Below are positions 47,820 through 60,400 of a stretch of 64,000 nucleotides of DNA, piece after piece. Location of the stretch: NCBI GenBank assembly GCA_021307315.1, contig JAJSPD010000002.1:992001-1056000 (forward strand), written 5' to 3'. Both the position numbers and the translations under genes were made by a program. Source of the stretch: Bisporella sp. PMI_857 (Eukaryota; Ascomycota; Leotiomycetes; Helotiales; Helotiaceae). Each line of letters opens with the position of its first letter. The first letter of the stretch is position 1. The notes under the pieces were generated by a model that saw only the letters and a list, made by a program, of their open reading frames with translations, was not told the origin of the DNA and did not search any database.

Positions 47820-49938
47820 TTGGGTAAGTCCTACTTGCTCTATCACAATTTGCCTGTGCTAATCTTTGGACTTTTCAATGTTTAGCTTAATCCAAGACAC
47901 TTCATCTCTTTGCCTTCGCGATTCTCCCAACATGGACGACACTTATTGAACCTCATGCACATATATTCACGTTTCTGAATGAACGAAGAACATCGGCGGA
48001 TTCTTCTTACAATTTACGACATGCAGGATACAAGGCCCGCAGCAGCTACGTATTTCGTAAGGGTTATTTCCGTCATGACTATAATGCCCGGTTTTAGGGA
48101 ATTCTTTTCGATCTTCAACATAGACCATACGGCAGCTTTATGACTTCATGCCTTCCACGGACGTTTAATGCTCAGTCCTCGCCGAAACGGCACTTTCATT
48201 ACCAAGGAACAATCTTCGATTCACGCGTATCACGAATGATCACTTCAAAATTTTCCTTTTATTCAGACATGGGGTGGCAGCACTGATATTTTATGCAAGC
48301 ATCCTGGCATTTGCATAACGTTTCATTCAAACACGGCGTCTTTTATTTTTTTTTCTCACTCATGTATTATGACAAGATATACCGACCAATTTTTTATCTC
48401 TCTCTCTCTCTCTCTAGCGCTATTACAACGCTATTATGGAACTTAAGTAGTAGTAGGAAATTATGGTCATCGCGCAGGATGGGAGACGGGATGATTCAGG
48501 GGAAGCAGAAAATTACGGGAAATGTACGATAGAATGAGTGCACGGTACACAACCAAAAGAAAGCCAAAATCAACGAAGATTAAAAGCACGAGCCTGCAAT
48601 GCCCCCTTTTTTTTCAGATCAGCCTGTACTCTTTGAAGCTCCGCCTGCCGTTTTGATACCGGGCCGCATGCTGACGGCCTTTCTCTCGACACGGGCTGCC
48701 GAGCTGAAGTGGTTGGTCCGAGGTTACGGCTGATTTTGTCGAGCATCATGAAGATTGCGAGATTACTGATTTTCAAAAATGGCTAAATGATGACAGTGTT
48801 TTTATTGCGACAGAAATCTCTGACTTTGCTCATTCGATGTCCTACCAAGTGGGGAGGAAGTTAAATGGGCGAAAAGGAGGCAAGCTCACAGGAAACAGGC
48901 TGAAAGGGCAACCCACTACTGATGTGCTCCCATGTACGAAAATCTCCTACGGAAGAAAGGCAGAAGAGATCCGATGAACCAGCATCCCTCCGCCCCGGTA
49001 CATTTTCTGTACATGTTGAATCCACCATCACATCATTGCTACCACTTTCAGAGAATACGACGGCAGCACGAGAGCGGTAAAGAGCGAGACAGATGGGTAG
49101 GGATGGGTAACAGGGAAAGTGATTGGCTGAACCAAAAAGAAAGAATCGAGCAGGGATAAAACTTTTGTTGCAAGTAGCGGATTCGGATCACCTTTAAGCG
49201 GGACGCCGCAACCTTATCTTACAGGGCTTGGCAACGGAGAAGGTGGGGGCTGAAGAGTCGCTGGGATGGAGATGGGATGGGGTGGCTACTGTACAACAGA
49301 TGGCACGGATATGGGATTGTTGCACAGGCTTACTCACCAAGCAGAGGATCGTGATTGGAGAAACGAATTCCCGTGGCAGATTTGGATTCGACCAAAAAGC
49401 ACGATACTTCTGAAGTCTCGCTGACGTAACTTATCCATGCCTTCTGAAACGTAGCTTAACTTTATCAACTGTTCGCTAAGTTCTTCTCTGGCCGCAAAAT
49501 ATTTGTGGCAAAACTCGAAAGAGGGTTGTCCCAATCAAGAAGACAGGAATCATGAGTCCCGCAGCTTGATCCAATCCGATGTCGCTTAGGCTTGAGACTC
49601 AGGGGTCATCGACTATCAGACGAATTTGGCACACAGCCGACATCTTCCCCTCTAGCCTCTTAATGAGCACCTCGATCGGCATGCCCCATCATTTACTGCT
49701 TCTAAAATACCACAAAATATCACTTCCTAGGAACCTCTCTTCATGCAATGATCGCTATAAAAGCGCATCTTATGTAAAGGAAGCCTTCTATCGAACACTA
49801 AGTGCGCCAAAAGCACAGTTCGAAGTTGCGTCAATAACAGTGTATCATATTATTGCTGATTTCTTCAAATAAATATAGTAATGTAGTTGCCCTTCATGTT
49901 GATAACTTTCATTCTTTTATACTCTATTTCATACATAG
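47820..49938. other. Intergenic, AT-hook gene 3' region
   Basis: No supported gene. A (TC)n microsatellite lies at 48397-48415. Minus frame 48570-48776 has a short Lys/Gln-rich helix (KRQAELQRVQADLKKKG) but no family match. Frames 48932-49159, 49228-49413 and 49579-49872 are unsupported. Confidence 0.5.
48397..48415 (+). repeat. (TC)n microsatellite
   Basis: About nine uninterrupted TC units on the plus strand, in the downstream region of the AT-hook gene. Confidence 0.85.
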
Positions 49939-51342
49939 ATGGGTATACTGTTCCCTTATAGCATGACATCATCGGACCTGCAGCGTTTAGCTCTTGCTAT
50001 CATTGTAATCTTTCCAACGTTGGCGCTGATCACGGTGGTTTTACGGGTTTATAGTAGATTGAGGTCCACGCTGTTGGGATGGGGTATGCATTCTCTCGCA
50101 TGTGGAAGAAGACATGTGCTTACTGAGGCTTTAGACGATGGATTTATCATTGCCGCAATGGTAGGTGCCCCTGCTTTGGGCCATTATATTTTCTTAGAAC
50201 TACTCTTAGATAACCTCTCTTGGGGAGACATTCGTGTCATGGATGAGTATGTCGCCGAGTCTCGTACAGTATTTCGACTGAGACAGTCTAGCCATCAAAA
50301 CCAACTTCATCGGGCTGCACCTAGTAGACATCCCGCAGAATCGTGATATCAAACTCGGTCTCCAAGTACACGTATCACTTTCGCCAAATTTACTTGCGAC
50401 CCGCTAATATCAAACCAGTACTCATTCGCTATGCAAGTCCTCTACAACCCTATCCTTTCCTTCGTCAAAATTTCCATCCTCATCTTCCTCTCCCGCCTCT
50501 GTCCTCAAAGTCCCACCATTAGATGCGCGATCTGGACGCTTCTCGCCCTCACAGTCGGGCTCCTGGTCGCCATCGGCAGCGCCATGGTTCTACAATGCAT
50601 CCCCATCTCCTCCATCTGGGACCCCAGCATCGACGGCAAATGCATTGCGCAAGGTGAGCTCTTCGTTGTCCAGGCCGTCAGCGCCATCGTCACAGATGTT
50701 CTTGTCCTTATGCTCCCGTTTTGGATCGTGACTGGTTTGGCCATGGAGCGGAGGCTGAAGATTGCTGTCGTGGGGATATTTAGCTTGGGCTTTATGTATA
50801 TGACGCTCGCTCGCTCTCCCTCGTGCTTCGAGCCATAGCTGATCGATCGGGATAGCGTAACACTTGCAGGCATCATCCGCCTCGCCCTCTTGATTCAGGG
50901 TCTCTATTTCTTGGACTCGCTGGGCCCAGACCCAACTTACAACATCGGGTTCACCGTCTCAGCCATCCAAACAAACCTCGCCATCATCACCGCTTCCGCG
51001 CCAGCACTTAAGCCGTTGTTCAGAAGCTGGTTTCCGTCGATCTCCTCCCTGTCTGTTCATCGAAGTCCGTATAATCGCCGCGCGGGGCTTCGAAAGAGAT
51101 CGGTAAGTCAGGCAAGTAATGTGAGGATCAGGGTGCGAACTATGCATGATGACTTTTTGGCCGAGGGAATTGGTTTCGGGGTAGGTGAGAGGAGGAGTGA
51201 AGAGAGTTCTGGGAATGGGGCGGTATCTACGGAGGACAGGTTGAAGACAATGAACGTAATGGCGGATTGGGGAGCGGGTAGCGAGTCGAGATTGGAGCGT
51301 TTGTTGGGGAACGGAGGAAGGAAGAATGGGAGTAGTGGGTGA
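49939..51342 (+). CDS. Fungal rhodopsin-domain integral membrane protein
   Basis: A seven-helix plasma-membrane-type protein of the large fungal 'rhodopsin domain' family (CFEM-GPCR/PTH11 relatives), function mostly unknown. Model: exons 49939-50083, 50135-50164, 50283-50365, 50419-50795 and 50856-51342, 373 residues. Supporting motifs: VVLRVYSRL followed across intron 1 by the family WDD motif (GW-DDGFIIAAMV); FIGLHLVDIPQNRD; SFAMQVLYNPILSFVKISIL; LQCIPISSIWDPSIDGKCI; and, across the last intron, SLGFIVTLAGIIRLALLI. The cytosolic tail is Ser/Arg-rich. Intron 2 (donor GTGCCC at 50165, acceptor AG at 50282) is the weakest call; it is chosen because it alone keeps frame. Confidence 0.78.
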
Positions 51343-51572
51343 GGAGATTATGTCCGCCATGAGAACAGTCGTTGTAAGTCTTTGTGTGCCTAATCGTTGA
51401 GTAGTTTTGTCGTCTTATAACCCTGTATATCATGCATGCGAGATGAGCTGGAAGGTGTCTCCATCTCGGTTTACATAACTGCTATCAGGCTTCCACGATG
51501 GATAGATATCATCAAATCATAACCATATAGGCGATGCAATATTTCGTCGCCAAGCAATCCCAAGTAGTCTAG

Positions 51573-53290
51573 TTATAAGATCATGCAACTGGAATGAAAG
51601 AGAATGAATGATGAACAACCTTTGTGTCGCATAACTATGCTCTGCCTATCAATACTTTCATATAAATCCTTCTTAATGCCCCACATCCTTTCCAACACAT
51701 CTCTTGCTTGATCAATGCTCGCGCGCTCAAACCTCTTGGCAATGTCCTTTTGGCTCCCTAGAAGCCTGTGCCTGATATCCATCCACGCCATAATCTTCCC
51801 ATCTCTGCGACATTTCACGTTAACCAACCTGCCCCCTCTCTTCCTCCACCTCCCCGCGATCATCACCCCCTCGATATCCCGCACATCGCTATGCCTCACC
51901 ACCGCAACCAGCGGATCATACGCCGCCGCACTCACCATGCCCACGCTCCCCGCATCAAAAACGACCAGGTCCGCCGCCTTGCCTGCCTCGATGCTCCCCG
52001 TCACCGCACCCAGACCTAGCGCGCGCCCCGTTGATGGTCGTCGCGTTGAGCGCTTCGAGCGTGCTGCCTCGTAGGTTCGAGGGATATCTCCCTCGCGCGA
52101 TGAGGTCCTGGTTGCTCTCCTGCCGCGCCATTTGGAGCGCGCACCGAGCTTGCGAGAGGATGCTTGCGCTGTTATTCGTGTGGCAGTCGATGCCCAGCGT
52201 GTGCCTGATTCCTGGGTGAAGGCTATTAGGTACCCCATCCCCATCTGGCATTCTGTTTCTGGGATTGAGGATATGGGGGTTTGGGTCTCCGCTGGCTAAT
52301 TTTGTGGTTAGTTTGTTGTATTATTTTCCAGTTTTTATATATTTTTTATTCTTGAGATAGGATGATGTTCGCGGACACGTTGGAATACTTACGATTTGCT
52401 TCTCCTTTTTGTTGAGACCTGTACAGTGAGATAAAACTAGACCGGAGTGTGCTTTTAGAAGACCGTAGTCATGGAGTAGTGATACAGTTGAGCGACCACC
52501 TAGTGGCCATCTCCGTCAGCAAACAAGCTCGAAGTAAAGGTTTAGCATATTTGGGCAGTATCACGAAACGCACCTTCGATAGCCATCTTCGCAACATGGC
52601 TCGTAAACAACTTCGCCCCAGCTTTCTTCATCCTCTCAAACATTCCAAGAACAACCTCCTTAGGCAGAAAAATAATAATCAAAGGCAAACCCTACCGAGA
52701 CACGCCAATCACCGAAAGGCTGCTGCCCCGCTATGACTTCGATAAACTGACTTTGGGCTTCAGGTATGATATCTTGCTCAGGCTGGCATGTTTCGATATC
52801 CCATCTCGAGAAATGGATTGGGTGAGAGAGAGCAAAGATGCAACGGATGCCAGAATCGATAGTTGCTTCCAACGCCTGGTTACCTGAATTTCGATTAGCA
52901 AACTGATGTCGAGGAATCCTTTCTTGGAGGGTGGAGTTCTTGGGGGAGATCACTGGGGAAAGGAGTAGGTACCATGTTCTACGGTTCGATTTCCGTGCGC
53001 GTGATCAAGCACCGTTGTTGTTCCGGCATCTATGGACTCTAGCGCTTCTTTCAACGTGGCAAATGAAGATTTATGTAGATCGTTCGGCATATCGAAGTGG
53101 CACTTGAATGCTGAAACCTGATTTGCGTCAATGAGAAGATTCTATCGGCCACCGACACCCAGGAGTGAGAGTGATGACATGCAGGATCTTCTAATAATGC
53201 CCCTCATATGGCCAATGTAATGAGTAACAGATGCTACATTAGTCCCGGAAGCATGCATAAGGTCTAGTTGAGAATATCATGAAGTATCCC
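51573..53290 (-). pseudogene. Amidohydrolase broken by frameshifts
   Basis: Relatives are metal-dependent deaminases/hydrolases (cytosine deaminase and methylthioadenosine deaminase superfamily). On minus, recognisable text runs in order: THYIGHMRG (about 53240), LESIDAGTTTVLDHAHGNRT (53050-52985), LEATIDSGIRCIFALSHP (52880), VGFAFD then, in another frame, LPKEVVLGMFERMKKAGAKL (52700-52600), HDYGLLKAHSGLVLSHCTGL (52470), SSIPETECQMGMG (52260), GIRHTLGIDCHTNNSASIL (52215) in yet another frame, and finally ALGLGAVTGSIEAGKAADLV (52020). Introns explain some gaps, but three frame changes (about 52670, 52230 and 52022) lack splice sites and look like single-base indels, one in a T run and one in a GC run. 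Sequencing error is possible at these runs. Confidence 0.8.
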
Positions 53291-54639
53291 CTTCATCTCG
53301 CGTTACATCCGAGTTTTCTGTGGCTCCTGCCCTAACCCCGGACTCCCGCATATTCGTTGTTTTTTCATCTTAGCAGTAGAGGTTGCGTTAAGCCGCAAAA
53401 GTAAATGTCAGGACAGCCTATTCCACACCAGTTATTAAGATCGTGGCTTGTATAAGAGAGGAAGTAATGCATAAAACCTCGGTTATCTTCACTTGGATCA
53501 GGTGCTGGAGGCTTTAAATGGCTAGTGTGGGCCTATGGAGTTGTCACCTGTCGATCTAAATTCTAGAGTCGTTGCAGCATTTTCTGACAGTTTTTCATAT
53601 CCGGCACAGATGGATTCGGAAGTTAGATTGTTGAAGTTAGACCTCTTTCGGTCCAGGTAACCGTCCAGTCCCTGTCCATGAAGTATCTCTGGCAGTAGCT
53701 AAGCCCCAAAAGCTCATTGAGTTAAGCCCACACAGTATGGATAATCAATCTAAACGTCTACAGGCTTTGATTTAAGAAAAGAAAAGAAAAGAAAACCATT
53801 GGGTAGTCCTTTTTGCAGTAGGCACGCCATTAGGTCAAAGCGGGAGTTGAAGTTAGGCCATCTAACGTCCTGAATGTGAGTGCCGATGTTTGCACGATCA
53901 TAAAATGGTGATTTTCAAGTCTATGATGGAGAATACGACTAGGAATAGGTTAATATCAGAGTATTTATGAGTGCTCTTAGTTTATTACTAGAAAATGCCG
54001 GCTTACTTTGCTCGGCAGGCGCGAGAATTACTCGCTCTGTACCCTCCAATCGAAATACGATCCTAGGCCGGATCATTTACGGACCGGGCATTCTTTTGCT
54101 TTCACTTGTGGTAATGTCCATACCGAAGTACTTCGATGCAAGTCATACAGGATTAATAGGCTATTCAAAGTAGGAAGAAATATATCCATCACTTGATGAA
54201 GGACATGCAGCAATATCTCAGGAGGTCGATAAAAAGCAGCAGCCGAACCGGCGAAACCGGACAGTCTAAATCAACGAATGGATATCCATGTCACATGACG
54301 AGATCCAAGACCACGAAATCAATAGGTAAAGCCCAAGGGTTAAGAAAAGCAGATCAGTAAATCTGTAGATAAAAGATAATACAGACTGCAGACCGTGAGG
54401 AAAGGCACTAGGTCAAAATGTGTCAAAGGGAACATATACCCGGTACAATGAATGAGGTCCTTAAAGTCAGTGTTATGACAAAAAACCCCTGCTGGCAATG
54501 CAAACCATTGCATTATCGCTTACTGTACAGGTCGAAACGAACCTCCCACACCTTATGAACTCCTTTTCACTCAAGTCCATACCTGAAACTCCGCGCACAC
54601 CTAACATGGTAGTCCGTATATTAGCGTGGAATTTACAAC
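53291..54639. other. Intergenic
   Basis: No supported gene; 53967-54173 is a short frame. An (AAAAG)n run lies at 53774-53795. The CAF1 3' end is at the right edge. Confidence 0.5.
53774..53795 (+). repeat. (AAAAG)n simple repeat
   Basis: About four units of AAAAG in AT-rich intergenic DNA. Confidence 0.8.
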
Positions 54640-56161
54640 CTATTTACTGGTGAAATTGAACGCTGAGAAATTTCCCATTTGACCACCTCCTGGTGTCTGT
54701 GGCCCATGTCCTCCGCTGCCGTTGTGTCCTGGTGTGCTTACAAGTCCTGCGTTTCTGGCATCCGGTGTGCTAGGTGTACCATTTCCATAGGAATTGCCAT
54801 TCTGGCTCGGAGTATTTGTGTTATCTGAAAGTTGCTGATGGTAATGCTGAGGAGTACTCTGTGTTGGATTCGATTCAGGTAATCCGAGGCCCCATACTTT
54901 TCCAACCATCTCCTCGGGTATCTCGCCATTGAAAACCTTTTCCTTTATTTTGAAGAATGCTTTTCCAGTGACCATGGCGTCCGAGCCAGCCGTATGTGCA
55001 ACCCCTTGTCGCTTCACTTTCAGGATCTCGACCAAATTTTCTAGGGATGCTTTTTGGTCGAATTTAGAAAATAGTTCGGTGGTGCTTGGATCTAAGGGAG
55101 TGAGTTGCCCCATGTTGTGTTGTTTAATAGCGTGCTTCATGAGATATTTGATATCGTAGACCGTTGGGAAGTACAACTTCATGCGCGCATCAAAGCGTCT
55201 CTCGTCATCGGGCATAGCTTCACAGTTTAATAGCTTCGTGATATATCCGAAATCATAACCACCATGAAAGGATATCCATCTTACATCCTCCTCGCAAACA
55301 AGGCCAGAATCCATGAGAAGAGCTGCGAAATCGTTAGGTTCTATTCCATCTTGTTGAAGCTTTCCTATTTCCACTCCTGCTATCCGCAAGGTTTCCAGAG
55401 ATGCCTCTGAGTACATGTCATCATCTATTGAAAATTTGAAGTTGAATTGCCACGTGGAAGGCAATTGCACTATTCCGTTTCCATGATTTCGTAAGCCCAG
55501 TTGCTGCAATTCTTCGGCTGGCATAGATGTCGGCGTCTCCCCATTTTCGTTGAATAAGGTAATACCGAGCTGGATGATTTTCAACAAATCAACATTGATG
55601 CGCAAGGTCTGGTAGTGATAGTCACTTTTCCCTCTGAATTGCCCCATGGGACGAGCAACTATTCCTGGAAACTCGGTATCCTGGATCGATGTTGTTAGCC
55701 CTTGTTTCTGCAAAAACCAATCATGAATATCTCACCATAGCGATATACGGAAACCGATCCACAAGATGTCTAATTAAAGCCATATTTTCTCCTAACGTCG
55801 ATTTCCACACATCTCGTATCCTTCCTTTCGCGGGCAGTCTTGAACCGGAGTCACCAATGCCATTATGTCCATGCGACTGCCCACCATTTGCATACGCTAG
55901 TTGTGCTGCTTGACTGGCAAGACCTGTGCCTCCTGGCATACCTAGACTCGAGCTATTGAAGCCACCAGACATGCTTAACGCGTTCCCGCTCATTGCAAAA
56001 GGGTTGTTCATCGAGTTCGCGTTCATGAAACCAGGATTTGGGCCGCCCAAGGACGGAGGAGGAAGGCCAGGAGTATGCGATTGCGAGTGGGTTGGGTACT
56101 GCTGATAATGGGGTGGGATACTGGGCGCGCCGCCAAAGCGCTGCTGGTGCGGAGGAGCCAT
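54640..56161 (-). CDS. POP2: CCR4-NOT deadenylase subunit Caf1/Pop2
   Basis: A DEDD-family 3'-5' exoribonuclease that shortens mRNA poly(A) tails in the CCR4-NOT complex. Two exons on minus, 56161-55736 and 55680-54640, with a 55-nt intron (GTGAGA to CCAG), give 488 residues. The first 110 residues are a Gln/Pro/Gly/Ser/Asn-rich low-complexity region; an RDVWKSTLGENMALIRHL block then starts the nuclease fold. All four catalytic acids are visible: DTEFPG (Asp143, Glu145), GGYDFGY (Asp285) and AGSDAMVTG (Asp376). LLKIIQLG and FPTVYDIKYLM are conserved. An insert near 193-215 between conserved blocks and a Gly/Asn/Ser-rich tail are longer than in animal CNOT7. The NDUFB3 gene is divergent, 556 bases away. 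Confidence 0.95.
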
Positions 56162-56717
56162 ATCAATTCTCTCTTGCTATGTCGATCCCATACAGCGTGC
56201 GTCGAAGAGGCTGGGTTCGGTCTTGAAGGATTCTTAGTGAAGTTAGCTATCTGCAACTGCAGCACATAGAGCCATATGACTATTTGGCTCGGATCTGGCT
56301 AGGAGATCTCGCATCATCCCAATCTCACATACCAGGAGGTGCTGGTTCGATGATGGTGTGCAGCTTCATCGGCACAGCCTGAGGCACGGTCGGAAAAGCG
56401 GTACTTGTTTTATGCGTGGTATGATACTGCAGTGTGATTTCGGGGTAGTAAATAGCAATTTACTGTTGTTACTGGCGTGCGTGAACGGCTGTTGAGGTTC
56501 TCACTTGCGATCCTTAGTTGAAGGTTCCATATCGCGAGGCGGCTCTTTGGTCTTGGCGGGTCGCTTAGGCGCTAAATTCGAGCTTGGCTGTGACGAGGGA
56601 CTATCGTCAACCACGTCGAGACAATACCGAGGGAGCACATCACTTGCAGGAGATTTTGAAGTAGAAGATGCATTTCACAAGGTATTATTCTTTTAGATCT
56701 GCGATGCACAGAGACCA
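56162..56717. promoter_or_regulatory. Divergent region between CAF1 and NDUFB3
   Basis: About 556 bases hold the promoters of both genes. The frame 56505-56696 is Ser/Gly-rich and unsupported. No motif named. Confidence 0.5.
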
Positions 56718-57061
56718 ATGGCTGACGCAGCGCTTCATAGCACTCTACGGCAGGCGCAACGCCAAAACCTCACCGGATTTGATCCTAAAGCTTTCGTAGC
56801 TGCCGCTGGACAGCCTGCAAATGATCCATGGGCAAGAAGGTGAGATAAATCTTGTACTCATACTGAGCGGAAATTGATCCGAGGTTCAGGGAGGCGTGGC
56901 GATACACTGGACTATTTTCTCGAGCAAATCGTTTCAAGGGAAGCTTCCCTGGACTGGGCATTGCGACGGTGGCATTTGCAGGTTATTGCGGTTACGAATA
57001 TTTCTTCCTTAATGACAGTCATGGTCATGCGGATGGAGGCCATGGGAATGGACATCACTAG
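56718..57061 (+). CDS. NDUFB3: Complex I B12/NDUFB3 accessory subunit
   Basis: A small accessory subunit of the membrane arm of mitochondrial NADH:ubiquinone oxidoreductase. Exons 56718-56839 and 56890-57061 with a 50-nt intron (GTGAGA to TTCAG) give 97 residues. Each exon is short enough to be missed by ORF length filters. Signature text: NLTGFDPKAF (17-26), NDPWARREAWRYTG spanning the splice (35-48), the FSRANRFKGSFPGLGI block and one membrane helix about 60-81 (IATVAFAGYCGYEYFFL), then a His/Gly-rich tail ending GHGNGHH, which is usual for fungal members. The splice restores the AWRY motif exactly, so the model is firm. Confidence 0.9.
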
Positions 57062-57476
57062 GCGATAAAGGAATTTAAGACGAGGATGTACATATAAAAC
57101 GGAATCCAGCATGTATGCCCCTTGAATCTTTGGTCTCTTGGTAGAAGCGATCTTTTGGGAGAATAGGCACTTATTTGACGTGCTCGGAATGTGCCAAGAT
57201 GCTGAAATGCTGTTCAATATCCAGCTTCTTTGGTATATTTGATGCCTGTATCTACTATACTGGAAGTATGAGATCCAGGAGCAAGTTGAGCTGTCGCTCA
57301 TCTTTAGCCTTAGTAGCTCTGAAAGTACGCGTTTGCTAGATTGTGCACCGGCATATGAGAGCAGCGATTCTCGCTTTCTATTCTCTTCAAATACAATTTA
57401 AGTCAAGCTAGAGTTTGTTAACCAGTCCGGTTGCATACTTGTGTTGGTATAGCCGCTGCCTTTCGTACTGCTATTT
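57062..57476. other. Intergenic
   Basis: The NDUFB3 downstream region. The minus frame 56912-57301 is mostly antisense to the NDUFB3 second exon and not a gene. Confidence 0.5.
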
Positions 57477-60400
57477 ATGTTAAAGGGGGATATCTTGAAG
57501 ATCCTTAAGGCATCACCAGATACTCCTCTTTTTCCCGTATCATCTAGAGGCATGTCCTTCGACGTGGAGTCATTTATAGTACTAAAAAATGTTACTACTC
57601 ACGTTAAGATAGCGGATAAAAGGTATCAACAAGCATTGCATCGGCATCCTAGATCAAAAACTGGGGTTGCCTGTTATTCTAATTCACAAGATTTATCGCT
57701 GTTCGGGTTTACTGTATTTTCCTATCCTTAGCCTTGAAAATGTGGCGGCTCTAGACCTCCTCAAGTCCACCAGTAAGAACCTTGGCAAAGGCACTTCTTG
57801 TTCTAGCCCTAACAGTAAGGTCATCACTAACTACATTAGCTGAGGATTGTCACCAGGACTTTATGATGGAGGTTTGGTCGTCAGTCTCTATGTGGTGACG
57901 ACACGCCTCCGGATCAAACATCCAAGCTCTGTTTAACACCTGTGCAAGCATCCCTATATGCTTGGACATCAACTCATGTCTACAGGTCAATCCAGCAGTA
58001 CCTATCAACAAACTCTTAATCAAATTTTAACGAAACATCACACTGATGCTCTAAAGCTGGCCAAGTTGCAGCTATATCTACCTCTATTCCTGCCTCATCG
58101 GACTACCAATCTGCACATCTCGATACCTGTTCTCTTCACTCACTGATCGAAGCATGTCTAAGGGGTAACGTATGGTACCTGTACATTGGTGATGACGGGG
58201 TTTTCTCTCCCTAGAGCAACTCCAGCAGGGGCAAAAGAATTTATGAATCTATATGTTCGCAACAGGAAAGGCTTAGTCTCTACGGCCGATACTATTAGAC
58301 GAAAATCTGAAGCCATTTTACTCTCAAAGGCTATTCACAAAGCTCGCCAGATCCCCTTCATACCGTTATGGGAGGTGAGTACATTTGGTATGCTAAATCT
58401 TTCTTTTTTTATACATAACTCACCAAACTGGATAGTTGAGGTCATTGTTTCGCATCTTGTTCCTTTAATATTGATAATCGCTAACAATGTCGTTATATAG
58501 TACGTGACATTAACAGCACGTTTCTTGTATAAGTCAGCTTAGCTTAGGCTTTACTAAGAAATATGCCTGAAATGTCCATTGCATTTTTTACTCTGAAAGA
58601 AAACTACTGATAACGTATTCCTTGCAGTGCTGGTGGCGAAAGATGGTTTCCTGGATGCTTTGTCTGGACACAGGCCTCCTTTCCTGTGTTTAGATCTTGA
58701 GGTAAGCAGTGGCGGGGGTGTGATATCTCCTGCACTTTCCACTTCTCTTATTAATCATTGTCGTCGTCACGTATCTGTCAATCATTTCACAACAGAATCC
58801 TCGACGACATTGAACATAAACTATGTCGGCCGCTAATTTATGCCCATGTAGGTCACCTGGTTATTAGCATTTACCAAATTAGTCACGGTCGAGATTAGTC
58901 AACTTGACGTGATTGTTGTAAGCAAGATGAAGTCGGATTCCACTAGCTGCATATCTCATGAGTCCAAGAGCCCACTACATGGAATACTAGCTAGTACCGA
59001 GTCCCTTCAAGAATCAAACTTTAATGTCTCAAAACCTGAGTTTGTATCTACCATTCAAAATTATAGCGGAACACTTTTCGATACTGTCAACCATGTTCTC
59101 GATTATTCGGAGATTAACCCATTCCAAAGGCCCAGTGCTCAACAAGACACAATCTCGAACGAACTGTACCAAGTTACGAATGTCGCTTTACTATTCGAAG
59201 AGTATGTACCCGCTTAGACAGTCTGAAAGCATTCCGTGAACTCAAGGCAGAAGATATATTTATTGCCCTCTTAGTAGCTACACAATTTCTGGACATTTTA
59301 CATGAACCCGCGTTAACAATGTGATCTAGTGCAATAAATAGTATGATTGCTGCAAAATACTATTGTGGAAATGTAGTTCAAGAGTCAGGTGTGAATAATT
59401 TCACGCTTGCAGTTCTGCATCAAGGGGCAGGACCCGTGAACCAACCGAAAGAGGTACAGGCTATTGTAGATATCAATCAGTATAATTGGGAAGACCGAAT
59501 TCAACCCGGTGAGATTCGGTACTGTCCTTATGTAGTAAATGCTTACACAATATACAAGGAGCTTTTCGTCGTGTAGTAATGAACATATTCGGAAACGTTC
59601 AGAAGGACACAGAATCAGGCTACATTCTAGTTCAACTTCGAATCTTCCAGGATCAAAAACGGGTCGACTTCTTTTGAACACCTCTCTTACAGAACGAGAC
59701 ACGATGTTCTACAGCGGTCGAGGAATATTCGGTGAATATCTGGAGCGGTATTTATGTAATTCCATGACGGCTTACTACGTCAGAGGGTAGGTTAGAAGGC
59801 CTTGCCAACTTCCAAGTTCATCTGAATATTTCCTAATAGTTGCGCAGGAGACTCTACTAGCCATTCGCACCAGAAGACAAGTTTGCAACTGGGGTTGGGC
59901 TTGGTCTCTCAATAGTGTGAGCTTGCAATCTTCTCAAAGACGTCCAACAATTTCATGTTGACAAGACCATTTTAGATGGAACATTATGAATCAGCTTGGC
60001 GGAAATATTCGTGTCCAAAGTGAAGTAGGAATAGGTGTGTGATGTTGAGGCTACATTACCATTGGAGGACTTTGATTGTCTTGGCCTTTTACGTATCAGT
60101 TCACATGAGTCGGATATACCTTCAAATACTCCTCTAATCATACACACTTTACAGAAACGTACTTACGGGAAAACCCTCCATATATCGGAGTCTACATCGG
60201 TCAACAGTTCTACACGCAAGCATCTATCGTATGAATGCCTGGAAAAATATTTAGTGGATTGGTTTTGCTATCGTTTGGGATCGATAAAGGACGTAGATAT
60301 GATTGTGTTATTGGTACGGATGGAGCCTTTCTGGGGGATCTAGATTGGATCTAGATTTCAAAGCGGATCAACGCATCCTACTGATCTAAGATTCTCTATG

